Below are positions 1-10,200 of a stretch of 64,000 nucleotides of DNA, one piece after another. The position numbers were made by a program, and so were the translations under genes. The stretch is from Apostichopus japonicus (taxonomy: Eukaryota > Echinodermata > Holothuroidea > Aspidochirotida > Stichopodidae). Within the stretch, counting starts at the first letter, position 1. The number at the start of each line of letters is the position of its first letter. Below the pieces are notes generated by a model. The model worked only from the letters and a program-made list of their open reading frames with translations, had not been told where the DNA came from and did no database searches. The DNA lies in contig NC_092580.1 in the NCBI RefSeq assembly GCF_037975245.1, forward strand, positions 3,758,501 through 3,822,500, in the 5' to 3' direction.

Positions 1-435
1 TGATGAAGAATGTTGGTCAGGGTATTTTCGAAAATTCAGACACAGTTAATTTATTGGTGTACAAATATTAAAACCTCTTATAACAGCTACTGTATTTATA
101 CATATCGATGTGGATCATATTGTATGTACTTACACTCATACACAATAGATGTACAGACATTATGATCATAATCATGAGTGACAACATGCTATATGGTCAC
201 AGGTCACAGAAACGACCACGAAGAGTCATTTACCTCATGCAGTATGTGTTGGATGAAGTTTTAGCTACCGCCAAATATGATTTGGATAAATAATCTCACG
301 CATTATTTTCTATTTATAGCCACACAAAAAGACTCTCACCAAATATTGGGGGGGATATTAGATAATATATCCCCCACCTAAAATATTAGCCCTGGGGGAC
401 ATGTCCCCCGCCCCCATCCCCCCATGATCGCCGCC
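1..435. other. Intergenic, no gene seen
   Basis: No exon with plausible splice sites or protein similarity was recognised on either strand. The right part is C-rich, with several runs of C on the plus strand. Confidence 0.5.
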
Positions 436-626
436 CATGGCGTTTGAAATTTGTCAATCTCAGAATCGCTATTGAAAGAGACCTGTCAGAAGAATAGTTT
501 GGTGACATCAGCAAACTTCTTAGCACGTACACAATTAATATCTCCGTCAATGTCATTTGTATAGGCAACAAACAACAATGGACCCAAAACAGACCCTTGT
601 GGCACCCCACTAGTAATGTCCTGCCA
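436..626 (-). pseudogene. Non-LTR retrotransposon reverse-transcriptase fragment, decayed
   Basis: Read on the minus strand, this stretch encodes the reverse-transcriptase core SGVPQGSVLGPLLF followed by a YTNDI block and then KFADVTKLF. This order is typical of CR1/Jockey-like LINE polymerases. The catalytic FADD/YADD motif reads FADV, so the second catalytic aspartate is lost. An in-frame stop follows at once, and similarity then continues weakly (SDSEIDKFQ). No start, endonuclease domain or 3' end is present, so it is a dead internal piece of a 5'-truncated or broken LINE. The clade is not certain from 60 residues. Confidence 0.85.
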
Positions 627-3239
627 ATAACAACATTAACATTGCAAGCATGCATTGTTAATGTTACTTGTTAGGCTACATCACATTCGTGCGAGTCTGT
701 ATGCAGCTGCAGTCTAGTGTTAATATTCTGGCTGACATTGGTTCGTTTAGTTGTACGCAGTGTATGTTGTCAGGCCTAGCCTATCGTTACACTAAACTAG
801 CCAATATACTCAAATAGCACCTGCATTAATAATACAACTTACTATTTGGCCTATAAACGTCCCGAATTTTAATGATAAAAGTGCACATCCTTGATTTTCA
901 GTAGATGCTTAGGCTTTGTAATAATACTTGGTGTTCTGGTCACAGCAGATGTCGATTTTCTGTTCCAAGTTGATACGAGACGCGGTCTCACTAATACTAG
1001 CAGTAGTACCGTGCCATCTTTTCAATAGGCCTGTGTACCGTACGTGTAGTGTGTGCGCGTGCGCGTGACGTTCACCGTACGTGCAAATGTCTGGAGTGAG
1101 CACCCCCCAACCCCATGGCACTAAATTCAGTGTTGACACTCCTGATCACTTTAAATGAGATCTTTCTTATCATCGCGCCGCATATTAATAAGATGTGTGG
1201 TACATGGTCGGCCAAATGGGGAATCATGAGCAAGTTCGGAGACCCTTTCCCGTGACCCCCCCCCCCGCACCGCTTGTCAGACCTGGCGATCGCGACAAAA
1301 TATACGTCGAAATTTACTTACATATTCCATGAGTTACAGTAATGAGCTATGAAAAGTACTATAATTCTTGCTATGTCTCGGTGTGTGTCCTATGGCGAAA
1401 CGCACAGATTTGACAAATATATGACGGTTCTGTGAAGTCTGAAGTATCCAGATGGGTGAAACTGAAGAGATGACGCGGTGTCGGGGCTGATTCAGGTTTT
1501 CACCTTATCATGTGAACTATAAGATGGAAATGTTTGCAACATCCTATAGAAAAACCTTCTAGCCTGAAAACAATGTGAATGTGGGGTACGTGAGGGGGGG
1601 GCAGGTCACATGAAGGGAACCTCTAAAGAGCCATTTAAAGAAAAAAGAACAGCACCTTTCGATAAAACAGTAAAATTTTTAATTTCTGTAGTTTAGAAAC
1701 TCTCCCCCCCCCCCAGCATAAATCCATGGGTTGTGTGGAAGGTGTATACCCCTAGCTCCCCCTTCCCAAAACTCTTTTTGTCAACACAACCAAAAACAAC
1801 CAAAAACGTAAAGCACATATTTGCACAATCCCAGTGTAGACCTTATGAAATACCTAATTTATAGCCCAAATATGCCTCAGAATGCAGCAATTTATGTCTG
1901 TTTAATGGGGAAGGGGCCAATCCCCATTAAAAGGGCGTTGACTTGATGGACCTCCGAGCCACAATCTGTTCTTATTCAAATCACTGATCAATGCTGCATA
2001 CTTGAAAAACTTGATAACTTATCAAGCGATAAGTTGTGCTATTTTCGTTAAACACACATACTTCAAATGGCATAATTTTATATGCATATTAAAATCTAAT
2101 CTAAATACATATTATAACCTGCAGATAATATTTGAAAGCTGGTCGTTACAGCTCAAACCAAAGACAAATGATATGCCTTCTATGATCCCTCTTGAGAAAT
2201 ACAAAATATATTAACGACACTAGAGGAAGCAATACTGCTTGACAAGACATGGTATATCGTATCACTTGTCAATCGCAAACACTATACACTACACTTTATG
2301 CCCTGATTAATACTTATATAGAATAATTTGATTCAAAATTATTTGAGATGCACTTCAAAGACAAGTATTTTTTTTTTTAATATATAGAAGTGAGGACTGA
2401 TATGGAATATATGATTGTGATTTGTTTAGCTACCTAAAAAATTATGTAGCTGGTACAAGTTTCCTATAACCAACATAACCTTTTCATATGGTTGTGACAA
2501 GAACCTTGCTTTACTATATTACATTTCATCAGTTGTACTCGATACTTAAAGGCACTGAACACTCGCCCTAAACGGCGTGCCACGCACGCGGAAAAAGTGA
2601 ACTTTCCGTTGCTTGCAAGTAAAGTTTTCTTCTTGTCGCTACAAAATGCAGACAGTAGTGAAATGTGATACCTTGTTATCTTTTATCTAGACCTGAGATG
2701 TCCATCGCTGCTAATTGTACACTGTGTTGTGGGTATTGACCGTAGCTGTACACTAGTGTCTAAGTACCGACGGTAGCAAGCTGTGTGTGTATTTTCTGGG
2801 ATCCATGGTGGTGTCTAACACTTCTGTTACACCTCATTCGAGACTAGGTGAGATTACCGGCATGAGACGTTTCTTTGTGCGCGAGTCTTCACACCCTTTA
2901 ATCAAGATATCACTACTTTGAAACCTACGTTTGAGTTGAACCATTGACTCGAGTCACTGTATTATCTAGATCTATGGGAAAACTGTCCATGAACTTGTGT
3001 TCGAGTTGCTTTATTTCTCTGAAATTTAGTGACTTTCTTCCTGTCTTGTTGCATAACTGGTTATAGTTCCTGATAATTCGACATGAATTGAATATGGACC
3101 ACTGACTCAACAACCACTGGAGACTAATAATTCTTCAGATCCTTGGCTAGATGAAGTAATGGTTTTGTAATACAAACTGTATACTTTATCAATCCTGTTC
3201 TTGAACCATTGACCAGAAAATTGTGTCCGTTCTGGAGAG
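627..3239. other. Intergenic, no gene seen
   Basis: Contains only short open frames without recognisable similarity, and C homopolymers near 1258 and 1706. A GC-richer patch near 2560-2620 was not recognised. Confidence 0.5.
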
Positions 3240-4500
3240 GAGTATTGAAGGAGAACCGGACTGGTGGTGTGCTTATAATAATCCCTCTGCCAAATACAAA
3301 TACCAAGGAATTTAATTAAGAAAATAGAGAATTGCACATAAAGCACTTAGGGCAACATCTTTATGTTGTCCTAGGTGAATTCAACTCTTTTCACAACACT
3401 TTGGACTTCATAGCATAAAATAAACACTTAGGGCGACAGTGGTGATTTAGTGTACAGTGATTTCGTCACACTGGACCATTGTTAAGACTCCAGTATGTGC
3501 ACCATTTATAATAATCCCTTTGCAAAGTACATATAGCAAAGAATTCAATTAAGTAATTAATTAATTTCACATATACATGTCACCCTATGTGAAATTAACT
3601 CTTTTCACAACACTTAGGGCAACATTTAAGACTCCAGTATTGGTACTATTTATACTAATCCCTTTGTTTAATACATATAGGAAGGAATTTAATTAACTAA
3701 TTAATTAATTCCACATATACATGTCACCCATTGTGAAATGAACTCTTTTCACAACACTTAGGGCAACAATTAAGACTCCAGTATTGGTACTATTTATACT
3801 AATCCCTTTGCTTAATACATATAGGAAGGAATTTACTTAACTAATTAATTAATTCCACATGTTCATGTCGCCCTATGTGAATTTAATTCTTTCCATAATA
3901 CTTAGGGCGACATCGGCGATTTAATGTAATTACGTCACACTGGACCATTGTTAAGACTCCAGTATGGGTACTATTTATAATAATCCCTCTGCAAGTACAT
4001 GTAGCGAAGAATTTAATGAACTAATTAATTAATGCCACATATACATGTTGCCCTATGTGAATTTAACTGTTTCCACAACACTTAGGGCGACATTTGAGAC
4101 TTACTGTTATTACGTCGCACTGGCCCATTGTTAGCACTCCATATGAGTTCTGTTTATAATAATCCCTTGACTCAATACATCTAACAATGAATTTGATTAA
4201 CTAATCAATTAATTCCACATATACATGTCGCCCAATCTGAATTTAACTCTTTCCACAACACTTAGGGCAACATTGGCGATTTAATGTAATTAAGTCACAC
4301 TGGACCATTTTTAAGACTCCAGTCCGGGTATTATTTATAATAATCCCTCTGCAAGTACATATAGCAAAGAATTTAATGAACTAACTAATTTCACATATAC
4401 ATGTTGCCCTATATGAATTTAACTCTTTCCACAGCATTAAGGGTGACATAGTATATAAACAACACTTAAGGCGACATTTGCAATTAAGTGTAATTAAGTC
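3240..4500. repeat. Tandem satellite-like array, period about 150-180 bp
   Basis: A diverged unit is repeated about seven to eight times. Each copy carries the same ordered landmarks: a CACTTAGGGC(A/G)ACAT block, AAGACTCCAGTAT, TTTATAATAATCCCT, a (TTAA)-rich run, and CACATATACATGT followed by CGCCC or CACCC. CTTAGGGC landmarks occur near 3346, 3425, 3607, 3757, 3900, 4080, 4260 and 4464. Copies differ by substitutions and by an optional segment (GATTTAATGTAATTACGTCACACTGG-like), which makes the spacing alternate. No open frame is maintained, so this is non-coding satellite DNA or an array of fragments from one mobile element. Confidence 0.8.
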
Positions 4501-5520
4501 CGACTGGCCCAATCTATTCTACTTTATCAGTTTACACAGTAGTTACTGTATCTAATACGAGAATCGGGCTAGGACCATTTGGCGCATGTGCTTCCATTTT
4601 GTGACTTTATGATCTATATGACACTGTTTGATCTTGTTTCTTCTGTTTAAAGAGTGGTCCCCCAGAGCATAGGTTACAGGCCCAAAGAAGCTGTTTATGG
4701 TGTCAAAGGGAGGGTGGCTTAGGGGGTGGGGGTTTGAGGGGGGTGCCTTAACTGACAAGAGTTCGTTTCTGATAAGAGAATGATCCAAAAACTGGCAAGG
4801 TAGAGTTAGAAGGTGCACCTAGATTGTTTATAGCCCCGACTCCACTGTGGACTGCAGATTCTGGTGGGTCTATTTTCCGGGAAAAGTTTTTAATCAGTGT
4901 GCCACACGCCGTTAGTAACAGAAGAATAGATCAGTTTGTTCAAGGCTGAGTCTATACTAACCTGAGTTCATGACCTGAGTCCTTATGCAGCAAAGCGGAT
5001 TCAAGTCCACAGTTTGGTGTTGTGTACTCTAGCACTGGTGCTGCAGACTTATATATAAAGGTGTGTAACTGAGAAACAGAACATGGAAAATAGGAATTTC
5101 AACCACTGGTGTAATTGTGAATGTTCTACAAAATATCAACTTTAAAATAGAACATGAACATGCCCTTAAACAAAAGAAGGACAGTTATATTCTAAATGGC
5201 AGAGCCTGGCAATTTACAAGTAGTATGCTTTATATTAAGAAAATGTTAATGATTTTTCCAAACCCTGCTATTTTATTGATTTATATGTGGAGGGGGGGGG
5301 GGGGAGGGGTTAGCTCCAGGTTCTTTGGACATTCAGGACTATGATATAACTTCCTCCTTCATACTTGCTTAAGACCATTATGATACACAATATAAAAACA
5401 ACATTTAGGGGGTGACATTAATAATGTTGTAACTAAATCGGAGTGTACTGCATGTGATAGGCCCACAAGCAAGGAGTATGCTGCAGTTGTACCTAACATC
5501 AGTGATAAGTTTTAGTACTT
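4501..5520. other. Intergenic, no gene seen
   Basis: No supported gene. Contains a G homopolymer near 5289 and isolated echoes of the upstream array (a TTTAGGGGGTGACAT block near 5405). Confidence 0.45.
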
Positions 5521-5521
5521 A

Positions 5522-6171
5522 AGCATTCTACATTGCTTGACCACATGTGTCGCATTCTAAATTTCTATTCAAATGGTAAGGTATATACTGTATATAAATG
5601 ATGTAGTGTACAAATTCACAATGGTTGATCCTATACCATTACTACTATACCATTACTACTGGATTCAGTTTGGAATGACTGTTGCCACCCCCTTCACTGT
5701 TATCTTAATGACAATGTAATTAACAGAGGCAGTGGCAGACTGAGACAGCCGTACACGAGAACTAATCGCTATCGTAACTCGTTCACTCCCCGTGCAATCA
5801 AACTTTTCAATGTCAACTTAAGTCGCTAGGCTGTTGCAATAATCTTTTATCCTGTCCTTGTCTTACTGTTTTTATTCTCATTCTTTAATCTCCATCTGTA
5901 TATATATATCCTGTTGCATTTTCCTATGCTCATTTATTTTTGTACTGTTTTGAACTTTAATGTGCGAGACACTAATTTCCTTATTTGGAGCAATAAAGTT
6001 TTACTTACTTACTTACTTACAACATAGTAAATGTTCTTCAGAAAATTTTATCCATTATTGTGAGAGGAGGTAGAGGGTTAAACAAATCAAAGATAGAATA
6101 AGCTTATATGATCAGAAATTTCCTTTGCTGAAAGCATGCTACATTGCTTGACTACATGTGTCGCATTCTAA
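5522..6171. repeat. 40-bp direct repeats bracketing a LINE end
   Basis: About 40 bp around the core CATTGCTTGA followed by CACATGTGTCGCATTC occur near 5522-5561 and again near 6131-6171, differing at a few bases. The LINE 3' end lies between them but does not abut either copy. They therefore look like a local segmental duplication rather than a target-site duplication. Confidence 0.6.
5728..6020 (+). mobile_element. 3' end of a LINE (CR1/L2-like) with ACTT tail
   Basis: The plus strand encodes the usual carboxyl end of an invertebrate CR1/L2-type ORF2: RLRQPYTRTNRYRNSF then PRAIKLFNVNL, ending at a TAG at 5827-5829. A 3' untranslated stretch follows with an AATAAA signal at 5992-5997 and an immediate (TTAC/ACTT)n tail at about 6000-6020. 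Short tandem-repeat 3' tails are characteristic of CR1/L2-like LINEs. Reading upstream of 5728 loses the frame, so the element is 5'-truncated. Family assignment is by style only. Confidence 0.75.
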
Positions 6172-6656
6172 AAGGACCCAATAGTTACATTTAGGTTGGC
6201 AACTTGATTTTGGTTTTCTTAAAAAAACCCAGAATTACTATCCAAGAATCATTAAAGTTTTATGTTTAAAAGAAGAAGTTTGAGATCTACCGTATGTGAT
6301 CACATGATTAAGAAATCAGTCTACCGTATGTGATCACATGATTAAGAAATCAGTGTATTGCATGTGATACAGTGGAAACACTTGGGGCGGATTGATATAG
6401 ACTCTAATAGGTCATGCCACATTAAGTAAATATGAATTTTTAAAAATACAAAATGATACTTTCTGTAGTCGTCACAATCAACATAAACCTGAATTAGATG
6501 CAGTCATCCTAGTAGGTCCTTAAAGATGTATTGGCAGAGATTTCAGTATGCACAATATGTAATACAAATATGGGACATTTTTGTGTAGTGTGTATGCAGT
6601 ATTAACCAGGTCAAAGTCTGCAACTTTTCTGCAACTTTCTTCAAGCCGTTTCATTT
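6021..6656. other. Downstream flank of PUS7L
   Basis: This interval contains the presumed 3' untranslated region and polyadenylation region of the minus-strand PUS7L gene. I saw no convincing AATAAA signal on the minus strand within it. Its only clear structure is the 34-bp twin repeat at 6287-6354. Confidence 0.45.
6287..6354. repeat. 34-bp tandem duplication
   Basis: Two adjacent, essentially identical 34-bp copies begin with CTACCGTATGTGATCACATG at 6287 and 6321. Each contains the palindrome ATGTGATCACAT. Confidence 0.9.
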
Positions 6657-7223
6657 TTAGTCCTCTATAAGTTCTCTCAGAAGAGTTGTGGCGTATGTCG
6701 ACGATGGGAGTTTGAAACTTATTTCCATATTAAGGTCAGCTTCACTGATATCAATGCCACATTTGCAGATTTCTAAACTTCCATCTTTCAAGGCGCTCGG
6801 CCTTTTCTCATTGCTGTCATCTTGGGGTCTTTGGGCCTCTCTTGGAGTAAGTGATTCTTCTGAATTTCTTCTCCATCGACCTGCATTTATTTCAGCTTCA
6901 TGGGAATCCTCAACATCTTTTGTTTCACTCTGGCCTCGGTTGAACTCCGAACAACGAGATACATTCCCATCTTCACGGAACAAGCTCCACTGAAATTCCA
7001 GTGGAGTTTCAATGAGACGTCTGTAATCTCCAGGAACGTTCAACTGGAGAGAATTCAGTCTAAATTGACAAGATTCAAGGCCGTATGTCTTGAAAAGTTG
7101 TAGGTAAGCTTCACCTGTTCTGTTTTCAGGATATTTCACCATGTTGCCAGGCAGAGGCAACACGACATTTTTGATACTGTAAGTCAACTTATCGGATAAG
7201 TCCTCAGGAGAAGCAATCTTAAC
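6657..7223 (-). CDS. PUS7L: PUS7L coding exon 7 (C-terminus and stop)
   Basis: Encodes TYSIKNVVLPLPGNMVKYP, NVPGDYRRLIETP and finally MEISFKLPSSTYATTLLREL, all conserved in PUS7/PUS7L. Between the last two, about 78 residues rich in Glu, Arg, Ser and Asp (roughly residues 641-718) form an apparent insertion with no resemblance to the vertebrate proteins. The TAA stop is complementary to 6657-6659. Confidence 0.94.
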   Translation of the reverse strand, partial: VKIASPEDLSDKLTYSIKNVVLPLPGNMVKYPENRTGEAYLQLFKTYGLESCQFRLNSLQLNVPGDYRRLIETPLEFQWSLFREDGNVSRCSEFNRGQSETKDVEDSHEAEINAGRWRRNSEESLTPREAQRPQDDSNEKRPSALKDGSLEICKCGIDISEADLNMEISFKLPSSTYATTLLRELIED

Positions 7224-10200
7224 CTAAAAGGAGAAAGAAAAAATGAAAACAAAAAGTTGACAAGGAAATTAAAACTCATACTTTTGGAAAATCAAATGAA
7301 TTATTGGTTAGAATGGGGTTCAAGCCAGTCTGTCAGGAATACAAGTTGTATCTTCTACAATGGTGGCAATTAACATCCAGTTTTGTTGTACTCTGCAAAT
7401 AATCTTCAGTGCATTATTAATCAAATCACCTTGAAACCTTAAGAAGTTTAAGTTTTTATTGATATCTGTAAATACTAACCTCAGTTTTTGTAACCTTTCC
7501 AGCTTCAGTGGTTATCAGATCCCCTGGAATGACGTCGAAACCGTGGTCCAATATTCGTTGTGTCACCATATGATTCCATAGCAAACTTGTGAAGCTATGA
7601 ATGTACAACTGCCTCATACGATGAGGTATTCCTAAAAGTGCTTTACAACATCCTGAAGAGGAAATGAGAACAGAATGCAATATCAAAAAAACAATAATCA
7701 CACTGCCTCATTCAATGTGGTTTTCCTAATGATATAGCCTAGTATTTTACAACATCATGAAATCCAAGTATGAAGAAGAGAGTGCAATATTAAGAAACAA
7801 GTTTAGAACACTGCCTCATTCTGTGAGGTATTCCAAGAGATTTACAACATCCTGAAATATCAAGAAACAAGTTTAGATCACTGCCTCATCAAGTGAGGTA
7901 TTCCAAGAGATTTAAAACATCCTGCAATATCAAGAAACAAGTTTAGAACACTGCCTTATTCAATGAGGTATTCCAAGAGATTTAAAACATCCTGAAATAT
8001 CAAGAAACAAGTTTATAGAACACTGCCTTATTCAATGAGGTATTCCAAAAGATTTATAACCTCATAGAATATCAAGAAACAAGTTTAGAACACTGCCTCA
8101 TCCAGTGAGGTATTCCAAGAGATTTAAAACATCCTGAAATATCAAGAAACAAGTTTAGATCACTGCCTCATCAAGTGAGGTATTCCAAGAGATTTACAAC
8201 ATCCTGAAATATCAAGAAACAAGTTTAGAGCACTGCCTCATCAAGTGAGGTATTCCAAGACATTTACAACATCCTGAAATATCAAGAAACAAGTTTAGAG
8301 CACTGCCTCATCAAGTGAGGTATTCCAGGAGATTACAACATCCTGAAATATCAAGAAACAAGTTTACAACACTGACTCATTCAATGACATAGTTACAGGT
8401 ATATGTCATTTTGTGATGCCACACTACTAAAAATCTGTACCATTTACAGGATATCAGACCAATGATATTGTGTGGTATTAAATCTTCCCACTAGAAGTCA
8501 CATGGTCCGAGTTTGTTACTATGCAAGAAGTATTTCTAAAATTGTTAAACATTAAGAATGCTTTGTCTAACATGAATGAAGCATTGAGAAATCCTGGTAG
8601 AATGTGTTGATCAATAGAATGAATGTTTCACAATTGTCTATATACAAACATTGAGAGATACAGTAATTATTGAGGTTGATGATCAAGTCACCATGGCAAG
8701 AATACAGGACAGTGTGATTGAGAACGTTCGGAACATCTGACATGAAATTGACCAATGAAATATCAGGTGGGTGGTACTGTAAATAATACCCACTGCTACA
8801 CTGCTGTAGCAAAGTATAGTTTCAATTATACAGCTTTTAGAATGGCTAGATGTATGGCTAACATCAGGCTCTATGTTCAATTTAAAATATTGACGTATGT
8901 CAAGCCAACCCCTTCAGTGTTCTCACGTTACCGATTGTTTTAACAATAACAACAAGTATTTATGTGCAATGGATTTGTCAAATAGAGCTGAGATTAAACC
9001 GTTACAGCTTATACTTTTCGATGATAAACAAAAATACAATTTTTAATGATCCACAATAGGTCACCTTTTGGTCAAATTTAAGTAAATTCTCTGCACATAT
9101 CCTACAAGTAAATAACTTCTTGTACAGCCCGAAAGCAATAGCCTCAGCTCAAACTTGATATGCTAATGAGTCTAACTAAGGAACATGTCTACTACGGAAA
9201 TCGGTTGTAGGCCTATGTTTACGTAAGGTAATTTTTGCTGGGAAAAGTATTAAACAGACCCCCCCTCCCCCCAAGCGGTGTTACATTCTGTATATAATAC
9301 TAATGCATTAAATTTCACACAATAGATTGTAGTTGTGTATCAGCTCCTTACATAGCAGATTCTTCCAAGACTGCCAAATCCTAAACCCACTGCTTTAAAT
9401 CATGTACTTTTCAAGCTTTTTCCATCTCTTGAAATATCCTCATTAATACAGATTGAATCATCTCATAAGCCCAAGGGTCAATAAGCACTGACAAGATGCT
9501 TTTAGATTTATATTGTCCATTAAAGAAATTGATTGAGGGGGGCAAAAATAGGTGCGAGAAATTTCCTTCAAAGTGCAGTGAAATATCAACAGCAACATGT
9601 TTGTTCTTTCTCTTCGATTTCTAATACATCACAATTACTGAGCATAACTATGTTATACTGTAGAACGATAACGATCTCATTTATACTGCTAGAGTAGAAA
9701 AGGTTCTACGTTTCTGGAAATAACACAAATTTATGTCATTTTGTCTAAACTATAATTACAATCATTCTGATGCTATCCATTATACTTCAGAGTATTTGAG
9801 CCCATCATCAATATCATCCACTGAGGAAAACATTTACATTTTCAAAGTTTGAAGAAATATTGCTAAAAGTAAAATTAATGTTTATTGAGCTTTCCTAAAT
9901 TCTAGTAATGGTGAAAAAGGATATCTGGCCTCTTTTGTTAGTTTTCAGTACTGAGCAATATGTCCTGCTAATAATAATACATCATTTGCAAAGATAAGAG
10001 AGACAATTATGAGAATTGTTTGAAATTTTAAAGGGGACATGAAAAAAAATGTCAACCAAGATCCTTGATTGATTAAAGCTGATATCCTTGTAATAAAATT
10101 TGCATTCCATTTAACACAGGCACACAAACATGTATGTTTGCACACATGAACACACCCAGGGGTGCTTTACATTCAGACTGGAGACCCCATTGATTTTTCC

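Noticed and set aside
5522-6171. 40-bp direct repeats as the target-site duplication of the LINE end
   Set aside because: They do not touch the element's 3' tail and are much longer than LINE target duplications.
7809-8400. CRISPR-like array
   Set aside because: The repeats are contiguous 70-bp units with no variable spacers, they lie in an animal intron, and they derive from the neighbouring exon.
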